Below are positions 36,701 to 50,200 of a DNA stretch of 64,000 bases, in pieces. The stretch spans positions 13,908,961-13,972,960 of the forward strand of contig NC_081149.1 in assembly GCF_958295425.1 (NCBI RefSeq), read 5' to 3'. The stretch's first letter is position 1. Each line of letters opens with the position of its first letter. The position numbers and the translations under genes were made by a program. The notes under the pieces are model-generated. The model had not been told where the DNA came from. It was given only the letters and a program-made list of their open reading frames with translations, and made no database searches. This DNA is from Solea solea. Taxonomy: Eukaryota > Chordata > Actinopteri > Pleuronectiformes > Soleidae.

Positions 36701-39700
36701 AATAAGATAAAATATTAAATATGGTCTCTAGAAAAATACCTTGAAATTAAAAAACACATCTATCAATACTGCTGACAAATATCGACCTTGTATTGCAATA
36801 AAAAGGCAAACAATAACAAAATAGGTCTATCTAATCGGTCTAATAGGTTATCACATTTGATAAACACACATTTCTGGCTCTTTATGACAGTATTAAAAGC
36901 TGGGCTACAGAGCATCATAGCTCTACCTGTGGACTGGAAAACACCAGAGTTGCACTGGCAGTAACGCTGAGCAAAGGCCTCCATCATGCGGTCGATTTTC
37001 TGAGCTTCTCCTGGCAGTCGAAAACTCCACAGGAACTGTCTGTCAGGGGAGAAATAGCTCAGTTGTTAGCAAAAGTCTCACTTCCACTGTGAAAAGGCTG
37101 ACTTTGTCTATTTAGTCACAAGACTGAAACTGACAGCTGCATCCTTGCAAAATGCAATCAAGGTTAACCCGGAAAAGTTAAGAACATGTTGTCTTACCTT
37201 AGAGCCTGAACCAGGTTGAGGTCTGTGAACTCATGAAGCTCCACAAAGGCATGGAGGACTTCGATATTGAAGTCATCTCTGTAAGAGGAAAAATAAAGTC
37301 AGAATTTTACTGGCAAACCTTTAAAAAAAAAAAATAGGTTACACAGATTGTTACAGATTACACACCGTTTAAATTTTATATATGTATGTAAAACTTAAGC
37401 AGTTATCATTATTTCCTAGATAGTAGACTGTTACCAATTACACTTTCTTCATCTTATAGTTTTGTCCAACCAGAGTCAAAAAACTAAAGATTTTCTATAA
37501 CATAATGTTTGTATTTGTGCTTGGAACATTAATTGAGTAATTAAAATTAAATTATTATGAAAACAGCCGATTAAGATCATAGACAGAAATGATCATGAGC
37601 CAATACTTTAAGTGTAAATTTTAAGGTGAGGTTTCATGGATGTAAAAGATGGCCAAACATTGCCTGTGTTGTAGTGGTTGGTTCAAAGCTCTTGTGATCT
37701 GGCTCAAATTAGTGATATGCTCCAATCTAACCCAATGGAGGAGACCAAGCAGCCTGCACCTTTCATTTATCATCTCATCTCAATCATGACAACACCCTCA
37801 ACCTTCATGCCCTTCAGAGTAAATGATCTGCCCTGCGGGATCATGGGATTGCTCCGAGGAACTCTCGTTGACAGAGTCATATCCAGTCACATCTATTCCC
37901 AGCGGAGAAGTGACCAATCATAGCAGAAGGACCCTGCCACACTCCATCGGCCCCTCCCCACATAAATTAGAAACCCACCGAGCTTGATAACGATCAAACA
38001 GAGAGCATCCATCAACAACCTGCACTCCATTTCCTCCACACGGTCTACACCCGGAGAGAAACGAGGGTGCTCTCGAGTAAAAACTGCCGTCTCACACATT
38101 CATTCCTCGATTGTGTTATCACTGTCGCGTATGAGTAAGATCATCTAAAACAGATGGAGACTGTTGAACACCCGGCTTTGTCATAACAGGATGGTCTAAA
38201 TGTGGGACCAATAAAGTATGTTTGGGAAAGGATGGGCGTGTGCCTGACCAAGAGGAAGCAGAGCAATGGGGAAAGTATGCATTCTCGCCATTTGACGCTT
38301 TTATTAACCACATGGATGGGTGCTCGTGAATGAAGATAGTAAGAAGGAGGAGGATAGAAAGAAGGTGGGAAAAAAGGTTACTCTATATCCAGACCTCTCT
38401 CCAAGGTAATCGCCAATGGCTGTTTTGTTCAGGCCCTCGCCCTTGTAGAGGAATTGAGCAATGTCATCGCTGGTATTCTTCAGCAAGTCATTCTCAATGA
38501 GGAACTGGATCCCCTGAGAAAGAGAGAGGGTCACAGGTTACATCCTGCGAATGAAGATATGTGGGGAAAATCGTATTTCTTCAGAATCATAACAGTTATC
38601 TTCCACATACCTTTTTGGGATCCATGTTGAACTTCTTACGACCCATTGCTACCTGTTTATTCCTCTGCATATTTTTCCTAAAACATAGGGGAAAAAGTAG
38701 GTTTTCCTTGATTCTCGACTGGGAAATAACATGGCAGATGAATAAACTCAACACTTTTAAAAATAGATTAATCTGACTTAATCTGATTAATTAATCATTA
38801 ATTTATTCTTGATGATTACATTTATTAGTTGTTTGAAATAATATCAAGAAATAAAAAAAAAAAATGGTTATTACAACTTCTCAGAAACCCTTGTAACGTC
38901 TTCAAATGCCAGTCCAAAACTGTATATAATCAATCTAGAAGATAGAACCAGTGATTCTGGTCCCTTGATACATGACTGAATGTTTGCTCCATTGTGAAGA
39001 CATTCAAATTGTTTTGCCTTTTAAATTAGACGCACATAAATCAAATTGCATGCAAATTGATGGTCCATCATTGTGCTCATTCAGTGTGGCTCAGACAACA
39101 ATAATAAATGGATGAATTTCAATTTCCTGAAAGCATCTTTTCCGTATGTATTTGTCAGGGGTCAGCCTTTCTTTCCGCTCCATGTTGACAAATAATTGAT
39201 TAAGCATTTAACATCATACGCATGGGAAAGTCTTATTTCTCAGGCCTGGAGTGATTCAGGGGTCACAGTGCGCTCCAAGAATCCACCGTCACCATGGCTA
39301 CATATCCATCCGGCGAGAGGTTGCCATTTCTTCCCACTGAATCACTCACACAAGCATTCTTTTGGCTTTTGTCTGCTTAAATCCAACACTCACCTACAGA
39401 TACTGCAAAAGCAAAGACTAGCTATCAATGACTTTCAGTGAATCTCAAGAAACTCTGATAATAAGAAAGTGCTGAACCATTAATGGGTTTCAGGGCCACG
39501 TGAGAGGAGTGCTTCAGGAATATTCAGGAGCTGATGGGATCCCTATACACTTGAGTAGACCAAACACAAACACCCCTTCCCCTGAGACCATCTATTGTCT
39601 GCTTCTGCCCGTACAACCACTGCATTATTCAATGAGGCCTCCCATCATGGGGTGTGCCTGATGAATCATTTACACGGCCTTAAAAACAAAGCCAATTTGG

Positions 39701-42700
39701 CAAGATGGGATGGCCCGACTTTGCCATCCAGCATGAATAATTGACAGCTTCATTTGCTAAGTTAATAGAAGGCAAGCAACAAGCCAATTTAGCCAAAGCA
39801 GAAGAAAAAAAAACTGTTTTCTCACCTCTCCTCAGTGGAACCCAGGTTCTCAATCTCACTTGTTACTTCTGCTATCTCATCCTTCAGCCGCTGCAAAGAA
39901 CAAAGCAAGTATGAAAATTAATATGTTTCTGTTTGTGAGCAACATATTTCAAAAAGTAAAGGGTAGATTTTGTAGAGATTTCTGGGGGTGTAGGTTATGG
40001 CCCAAGGTGGTGATGTGGATGCTGATTAAGGATTTTTTTTTTTATACAACTGTTAACCTTGTTAGTAAGGGCAGTGTATTGACTTTTTGGTACAGGTTTA
40101 TGCTCTGTGGTGCAGGTACCAACAGTGGTATTTTATCAGGTAGCACTCATTATAAAAAGTTGAAGAACCAGTGCTCTTCTTTATCATTCATATACCTGGG
40201 TGGCACTGGCATCCTTCCAAAGCACCTGGGCTCACAGATCGTTTGTCTCTAACCAAACGGTAAAGGACCCGTGAGCTTGGAAATGAAATCCCTTGAACCT
40301 CATTAGCTATGTTTACATGTGCAAAATTCCTTCACTCCAAAAAGATATGTCCCGTTTGGAATTTACAATTCTATCATTTACATGGACGCAAAATTAAATT
40401 ATATTGTGGTATGCATACATTTGCATCAAGCATTCAGTTGGAATGGACTAGTTTGGCATGCACAGTATTATAATAAGTATAAAAAGATGCTTCACTTCCA
40501 CTTCCGTAGTAAATAAACACTGCACGCCTCTTCCCATCCCTTTGCTGTCTGTCTCTACCAGGAGCTATAGAAGAGGGTGACCACCAAAAACTGTATTAAA
40601 CAGCTCATAGAGGCATTTTTCTGGCTATAAACCCACACACTGCACTAAAAACTGATAGTGTCTGTCTATATGTCACATCAGAAGGTGTGTTTATGTGTGC
40701 CTGCTCAACCAAGCAAACTTTCCTTTGTGAATTTGATTAAGAATCAGACATTGAGCAATAACCTCAATACAAATGGAGGGAGAAAGCATACAAGTGGATT
40801 ATGCTGTAGTTTGTGTGGCTTTTTCAGTAATTAATGGCCTTAAAGGCAGTTTTAGTCGATCAGATGAGGCCAACTGGTGCCAGACTGGCGCCGTACGGTT
40901 TCTGCAGAGGGTAAAGGAACAGAGAGGGTGATGTCAGGTTGATAAAGGTCTGGAATAATAGACTGCAACATTAGAGATGTCTTAGTTACAGATGGAGCTT
41001 TGTCGCTATTGATTATTTGACGCTTCATATAAAAGTCAAATTTGTTCTCTCCACTCATATCCAGCCACAGAGTTACTTTATCATTCCACATGCGTAATAG
41101 CAAGTCATTATTGGCCAAACCACAAAGGGAACATCTGTGTTTCCTGCACAATCACAACACATTCCACAGATGCTTGTGTCTGCAAACAAAAGCACTGCTC
41201 ATACTGGAAAGTGGTTGGTTGTGGTGGGAGAGGTGGGGGAGTGATGGGGTTGGAGCATGCTGGACCTAAGGGTGGGAGAGAAGGAGGGAGGGAGAAGGAA
41301 AGGGGTCAGCTAACAAACCACGGAAAAGGAGTGGATGGGGGCAGTAATGGTGGCCAAATAGAGGGGGAAGGGCATAGGGTCATAAAAGAGAGAGTGTCTG
41401 ATCACGCCTCCAATGTTTGTCTGTCAGAGTGATCGGAAGTTGAGACACCAACTGGGACATCTGGTGGCCATCTCACAATGCCAGGCCTGTGTATCTATTT
41501 GCTTTAGGAGCTTGTTACTGAATGACAGGACTGACCTGAACTAGAATAATCAACTGTGCTCTTAGGCTAAGGCAAAAGCCAAAATAAAATAAAAAACATA
41601 ATGGTCATTGACAAGAATCGAACAGAACACTTCAGCTGGTCTAATTTGAATTTCTGAAAAAAATCACACTACATGACATTGTTTTATTGTCTGGATGAGC
41701 ATATTCCACATTGGACCACAAAAACAAAACAAAAGCTTTTGTTATTTCTAGGGATGGCACAATACCACTTTTGCATGTCCAATACTGATACCAATATACT
41801 ACACTTGAGTATCTACCAGTCTGATAGTAATTTTGTAATTTTAAACTATGAAGCTATATATGACTTTTGGATTGTATTGGATTTTATATTTCTATCTGTC
41901 TGAAACTGATCCAATTATTTTGACCAGCATTGGAACAGTACCAATAATGGATATTATGTCAGCTCATCCCTAGTTATTTATATGCTTATTTCAATGAAAA
42001 CATCCAAAAGGAATAAGCTGTACCAATAAAAAAAGACATTTCCGTTGGCTCGATAAAGCTAGAAAATGCCAATGACTTAGAGGACTGCTGAGAAAAAAGA
42101 GGAATTTGAACAAGGCAGAAAAACCTTGATATGAGATAAACATAGAATCACAAGACAGATGAGGAGCATTTGTAGTGCCTGAACCTTGCAGGTACATAAA
42201 AAGGAGATTCAGATACCTTTACCACCTGTGCCATTCATTTCAAACCATTTGTTTTTAAGGGGGGACACATTTTATAATGAAAACTTCTACTTTGAATCCA
42301 AGCAACATATTATGTCATTGTAAAAATATTTTTATCATTTCAAACATCTCCCTGATGTTGTTTACATGCATATATTTTGCAACTACAATGTGTTTTAAGA
42401 AACTGTTCAACATCGCCTTCATACAATATCATATTCCAGCATTACCTGAATGTCCTCCAGCAGCTCTTGCTTGCGCCGGCGGATATTCTCCAGCTCCTGC
42501 TGCTCCTCTGGAGTGAGGTCGTCGGGCACTGTGTAGAGATGAGAGAGATGATGAAGAGTTAAACTTTCTGAATGCACAACTTCACCTTGAATCTGCTTGA
42601 TTTAAAAAATGTTAATGTTTTAAACTGTTTTTATTTCTATAGTTGATTTTTTTTAAACTGATTTTGTTTTAATTTCCAATGTATTTACTTGCTTCTGTAA

Positions 42701-45700
42701 AGCACTATGAATCGCCTTGTGTAAGAATGGTGCTGTACAAATAAACTTTGTCTTGCCTTGCCTTGTCTTGATGCATATACCTAAGAGTGCACAATATTAC
42801 TATATCTCTCGATTTGACTGAATGTCAGCAACAAGATGTTTGAGCAACAGAGAAAAGAGAAGAGAAAGAGAACACCTACACCAAGTCTGCAGCATCAACG
42901 TCGTGCACTACTCAGGGCTTTTTACTCTAATGTGGCAAAATGAAAAAGCTCAGGTCAGCAAAGCTGTGGTTAGCATCAGCGCCACAGTAGCATCAACGTG
43001 ACAAACGTTGCTCCAGTCACTTAGACTAACTACTAGTTATGATTAGCTTTGTCTGTGCCAAGAACTAAGCAATGTGTCCTACTTGATGGACAATGAATGT
43101 ATGTGAGTGTATGTGAAAGACCTACATGCACTCACAGCATAAAGGGTACACCCGTTATCAGCACTCTGATCACAACAACTGACCAAGCAAACACATTCTC
43201 AATTTCCTTTACTATACTACTGCACTGGGACCTTTTTGTCATTACTCAGAATGAATCACTGTCAGAAACAGGTCTCCCTGTTAAACACACGCATGGCTTG
43301 ATTACATGGAATCTGTTCATTGACAGTCAATAGTGAAAGAATCATGAACAATGCAATACAGCAACAATAATGGCATTTAGACACTGGGAACACTTGGAAA
43401 CAATGTGGTCATCAGTAACAATTCAGCACACAAAATAAACGTAGTAATAAGCCAAAGCCAAACCAGGTGATGTATCAAATACATATGAGGTGAAACTGCA
43501 ACAACAGCACAAATAATACACATTTTCTGCATATTTGTGTTGGATGAAATTCATGTGAGATTTGGCATTTGTAAATGGTGAACTGAAAAACAGTGCACAG
43601 TATCACAAGACTTTACATCAATAAACAGTGACAGTCAAAGCCCCTGAGAACAAACAGTGTCAGGAGTAGCTGAAGTCATAGCAGTGTTCTGTTAGAACAT
43701 CAGCTCTGCTACGCAATGACTCCTGCTCTGATTCCCCCAATGGCACAAGTTTCCTCCCACCATTACCTCAGCAGCACAGTTCATAGGTCAAAGGGGCAGA
43801 AGCTCAGGCCAACAATGTCAGAGTTTGCAAACGGTTAACAAGGTGATGGTTACAGATTGATGGAAAACTGAAAACAGACAAACCTGTAACACAAGGTCTT
43901 ACAAAACACGTTCCACAACTTCCCGTGACACCACCAAAGCTTATTTTCCATTAATCTTTTACTTTACTACATTAACTAGGACTGAATATTTAGGGGACAT
44001 TTCAAATTGCTGTTGATATTAGTGAGGCTAATATCATTTAGAAATAAAATACTGTGTAATAGATTTAAAATATGAAGGAGCAGCATCACTGCATCGTCAA
44101 AATATTTATTTACTATAATCTAAAAAGAAAGGGAAGAGATTTAATCCAAATATAGACCATTTAGTCTATCCAGGATTTGACAGGATATAAAGAGAGATAA
44201 AATACATGTAGCAAAATGGAAGCTGCTTATTTTAATTTCCAAAACATCTGAAGATTATAACTGTTGTCATTCATTGTAATGTTTGCTGGGAAACAATGAG
44301 ATTTGTTGCATCTTGTTGAGTCTCCAAAACAAAGCAATGTTGTCTCTGAGTGTTATTTTCAGAAAGCTGGGCTAGCGCTCCATTAATGGCTGACCTTTCA
44401 CACACACCATCTCACTCTCTCTCTGCCTACACTATCCTCGGTGAACCAGCCATGTCCATCCCAAATGTGCTGGGTTTCCATGGAAACGACAAGTGTAAGC
44501 TAACAGTAGGGTGCATTGCAAATACATACACCAAAACAAAGAGTTGCACAGCCTTGTTTTTGACATAGTTAAACAGATTCATCAAGAGAATCTGTTATGA
44601 GAAAATGTTGATGTTTAAGAAACAAGTCCAACTGAGAGCGCAAATACAAAAGTGATGATATGTCTACTCTAAAAACGTGTGGGTGTTCTTGCATTTTCAG
44701 ATCCTCTCTCCCTATTGATTAGAGGAGTTAATGCCAACTTGGGCAAACCAAGGTCCGGGCCGTGTGTTTAGAGGCACAAATAAGTCCAAAACCAAAGCTT
44801 AAAGCAAGAAGTTTCTGGAAGCATGAGGTCAGGTTGGGCGGCTGGCAGACGCTGAAAGAAGCCACACAGTGCAGGACAGAAGGAGGAACCACAGCGTTCT
44901 TGGCATAGGAGAGCACCACAAAGTGACAGACTCGCAGGGGAGACGAACAACAGAAAAAAACTATAATTTGACACTGAGGAGGAGACAGAAAGAAACTGAG
45001 CGAACGAAAGTAATCATTTGAGAATGTAAGATGTCTGTTTACTTGTCTCCATCAAAAGCACAAACAAGTGGAATCTTTCCCCTTCTGCAGGGCAAATGCA
45101 CTATGACACTGCTATTAAAGGCCAGGTTTTCAACTCAACAATCCACCCTGTCACCACATGTCATCTGACGTCACCCACATAATCAGTCCTGCAGTACACC
45201 CATCTCTGCCTTCATGACTCTCCTCCAGAATTTCCAAGACCACATCAGGGAAGGGAAAGGCCCCACCCACACTTGTGCCAAGGGCGGACATCAGATGGGT
45301 GTCAATTTCCAGAACAGGGCAGATGAGGGGGGAACCCATCCACTTTCGTAAATGCTGAGGGCTGTGCGTTTTTAGTTTTAGTCTAGGAGAGCTAACACAG
45401 TTAATGAAAAGAGGGTGTCATCAAAAAGAAAAGACAGGAGCTGGCACCCCATAGGGCAAAGGTTCTATTTACAGTGACCTGGCTTTGATTTCACCCATGT
45501 AACTTTGCTGCCTCTCTTTTCCCCTTTTTATAAAAAAAAAAAACAAAAAAAACATACACAAGGTAAAGACAGACATACTGATTATTTATTTCTTGTTCAG
45601 TCACTGTCCCAACAGCAGTGCGTGAACCTGTATCTAGTCACTTCCACAGGCTGTTAACATGGTCCGCCCACGTGTTCACTTTCCCACTCTCCAGATAGCA

Positions 45701-47190
45701 GGTCTTTAAGGGGAATTACATGCAGATGCAAATGTGCAGTCATGTACCTTTTAGATAAATAACATAATGCATGCACATATGGAAAGGCATCAACGGGTGT
45801 GTGTGGGAGTACAATTGTACTGAGAGTGATTTTAATGGGAAAGCATGTGATGTGCCAATGGGTGCGCTTTTGATCAAATCCAGGACAGTATAATCTGAGT
45901 TTTGTCCTGCCCCTCATTACTCAAGGGCTAATTAACCTCAAGGTATTTCCCAGTGCTTTTTTTTTTTTGAATTAGATCATGTTGCTCCTGAGTTGGTGCA
46001 TCCTGACTGACACATTTATTTTCATTTGAATACATAGTGTGAAGTGCGAAATGACCACAATGCTTCACATTACCCCCAAATCTTGTAGAATTAATTTCTA
46101 GACTATGTACATCCAAATGGGAAAAGCTATGACGAGCAAAGCAGTTTTTAGTGAGGGCTGGTCCAGCAGGGAGTGCTTGGGAAGTGACATTCAGGCAGGT
46201 ACCAATTATAGCTGCTCTCTCCCACAGCAGCAGAGCCCACTAATACTCATCATGATTGCCATCCTTGTAGAAGAGGCAGATGCTTCAATTCCACCCAGAT
46301 CACTCAAGAACTCTCCTTGGAAAATAAGGAAATTAGAAATTCTGAGTGCTGCAGGATCAGGCACCCTCCTCCCCCTCTCTGCAAATGTGACCTAATTTAA
46401 AAAAAGCTTTTCTCAGCGTAGTATGGCTCAAAAAAGTGTTCCCTAAAAATGCTCCATACCTAGGCCGGCCCCCACAACGAACGACCTACTACACATGATC
46501 ACAAGACACAGCAAAAGGATACACATCCTTTCTATAGCGGCACGTATATAGGATTGTAAATGACCAGATTTTGAGTCAGTACAGAAACTGATTGGGACAG
46601 ATAAATGATCCTGGTAGCAGCCATTGCTACCTGAACATTCAGCATTTGTTATAACTAATCTTTGTACACAAGCAACTTCGATTTGGTCCTTGCTTTCTCC
46701 TTCTCACTAATCTCAACTTCAAGATTCAACCAAGAACATCAGTTTCCTCCATCTCCTCTCCCCCGTGTTACTCAATGCTCTTGTTGTTGTTGTCCAACCT
46801 CTGTCCTGACATTTACATGGACAGATATCTTTAAACTTGCTCAAACCGCTAACCCCAAGGTCCATACAGTTTCCAATCAATCGCCCTGTGGCTTAAATCA
46901 ATACAAGGGCCAGCTGTAAGGAGAAGCAGCCTACCTCATGATGAGATTTCATACATTCAACACAAAACATATGTATACAAAATGATAATATGAGCTGGGC
47001 TTGCAAACACATGCATACTCACAACCTAAGGTGTATTAAATAGTTCTACTGTTTGTCTGCCGTTTGCTGCTTGAACAAGCAAAGGTGGTTCAACACACGG
47101 TTGTTTGATCTGCTGATCTCTGATATGAGACTGAATCTCATTACTTTAGCAAATCCCACAGGGACTCTCCCTCATATATATTTGAAACCA

Positions 47191-47230
<40 letters not shown>

Positions 47231-50200
47231 TATGTTTCCATGACTTCAGAGGACATTATACCAACTTGCATCAATTTCCTGACATACTTAACCCCAAAAT
47301 GTCTTGATGTCACCTTTAAATTACAGGAATTTTGTTTTGGGGACTTGGTTATTGTCCCCATGAGAAAGACAAGTCCAGACAGCCTGTAACAAAGCAGAGC
47401 TGCGGTTGTGATGTGAAAGAATGCCAGTCAGTAATGTGGGCATGAGCCCAAAAGAAATGGTTGACCTTTGACCACAATGTCCATTGACGAACACAAAAAC
47501 AGTCCAAACTAGAACCAGAAATGATCACCATGTATAGATCAGAAAGCCACAAAGCTTCCAGCCTGACCTGGCCTCAGGGTAGGAGGAGGTGAAGGGCGAC
47601 AGAGAGAGGGGAGCCAACAGGAGAAGAAGCCCTGTGTTTGGCCGGGGAGGTGTGGGACAGCGAATGTAGGACAACACAGACAGTGGGAAGAGCAGTGGGA
47701 CGATCACAGCTCTACCATTGTGTCTCTAGACATTCCTCATCCAGGCTCAGGCATATAAGCTGTGAGGATTTACTCTGATTCACTTAATTTAAGGTTCAAC
47801 ATTCAACCTCGTTGGTTGCTGCATATTTTCCATCATCATCCCTTTGAAGTGAAGTGAAATCTCAAGTCTTTGTTGTATAGTCATAATCCACTACTGCTGG
47901 ATGTACATCAGAACTCTTTATTTCTGAGATATATGGGCAATACTAGCACACAAGGACAAACACTTCCCCCACTGACGACTTCACACAGACCTGTCAATGA
48001 TGCAGCAGTACTCCATCAGCTACATTCACTGACCTTACAGGAAACAAGCTATAGCCTAGTAAGTAGACTGACAGGACATCTGAGCAGACATAACTCCATG
48101 TGACAAAAAGTCAAACCTCCGATCCCATTTCCTTACCTGGTTGATTTAAATCTCATTTCTTTTTAATATTATTGGTGACATGCATTATCAAATAACTTCA
48201 ATGAGTCAACCTTCACTAATGTCAATGAGTCAGGGGGCAGATGCAGCCCATAGTCACACATGTCATGTGGAGAATAAGTCAATTATCCAGCTAAACACAT
48301 GAGCACTGGTAAATTAAGCTGCTAACCTGACTGAGAAATCCTCAGAAGTGTCACTTTTCTGTCTCTCCTGGTGGCTCCCGCTTTCTCCTTCTACTCCACT
48401 TTCATGTACAAAATTTAAAAAACACAAAAAAAAACCAGCAGCCCCTTCTTCTGTCAGCTCATGTTAGATACAGGCCAGCTGGATCTCCACATGTCAAGTA
48501 GCAGAGAGAAGGAGCCTGCTCCTCCACTCAGGCAGAGAGACACTGCCAGCTTTTTCATACATACAGCACAAATATCAGCTCCCAGCCTGTTCACAGACTC
48601 ATACACACACATACACACGTTCACTGACTTAATCCAAGTGGGGACGGAGCCTTACTCACTACCTCACTCCCTCCTCTCCCTCCCTTTCTCTCTCACTCTC
48701 TCCCTCTATTTTGATGTCACTACCATTAACATGGAGGCTCCACCCAGTGGCCATTTCCTTTCCTACCTCCTCTCTCACACACACACATATGGATAATAAA
48801 CTGTTTAAACCTATGCAAGTCAACAAGCAGTTGCTTTTCTTCAATATGTATGTTTAAATATGTTAAGTTGAATTTTGATCTGGTAGAAAACCAGCTTAAA
48901 ACAACTGGATCACAATGATAAATGCATTAAAATTACTAGTTTTCTTTTAAATTAACAACATAAATTAAAAATAAATAAATATATAGATAGATAGAACTTT
49001 TTCTGAAAACCCAAGCACCTGGCTACTTCACAGGTAAGAACTACTGGTGATGACCAATAAAGCTGAACACCAATTACTTCCTTCAGTCCATCATCTTTAA
49101 TGATAAACAAATACTCAATACTCAGACAAACTCTAATACCAACACTTAAAAAAAACATACAGTTATAGGGGAGGATAGGAGTTATAGCGGGACAATCATG
49201 CTTCCCAAAGCCAAAGGCCTACAATGGACTCCAAACATAAAAAAAAAACTGCTTATGTCATAAATAAGTTGTTAAATGTGATTGATTTAAGTGCCAAGAA
49301 AACAAGGAATGAATGAGGGTAAACTGTATGTATGAGTGTAATTGATTATTTTGACGAATATAGAGAGGAAGTCATAGTGTTGTATGACCTGGCCTGTTCT
49401 CCCCTGACCAGTCATACGTCCAGGCACGCTATCATTACCTCCAAACTCCAGTTAACAATGGAGTCTGTGCTCGAGACAATCGTTTATTTTCATGTTGTGG
49501 AAAGTGTATGAGCATTACCCTAATGCCAATAATGCATGCCCACAAGATTGCACACGCTCGCCACGGGTATGCCGACAGCACAGAGCAGACGTGAGCTTTT
49601 GCCTCATGTCTGTGTGGAGTCGGATGAGTCAACGTGGAGCCCTCTGCTGTGCCGGATGCACTGTGCAGTCACAGAGCCTCCTCTGACTCGCGTCTGTACA
49701 AGTCAGCATAAAAGGCAGACACAACTTTTCCGTCAACAGATGCCTCAACATATAATCATTTAAAAGGTCCAATAACATATATAGCCTATCTACTTCAGGG
49801 CCCAGTATCTCTGTTGTTTTAGGAATTAGATAAAGTCACAGGGAGAAGTGCATTTAAATTTATTAATCTGACTTAGAAATACAACACGTAAGATAGATGT
49901 AGACCGATTACTTGGTTTAGATGATTAATTATCATCATCAATCATCATTTTTTTAATAATAAGTGGGGGGGTTTTGTTGTTGTTTTTAGATGACCTTCAT
50001 ACATATATTTAATATTTAGTTTATACAGACAATTGGAGTTGTTCAATAACTGGTCAATTAAGTTAAGCATTTTTGTATTATTAAAAAGTTATATTTTATC
50101 AGATGGAAGAAAAAAAGAAAATTGGGTTATGTACAAAAAAACAAAATCATACATTTCCACAGTTTAAATCCATCTGAGAGACTCACATCGGAATTCATGA

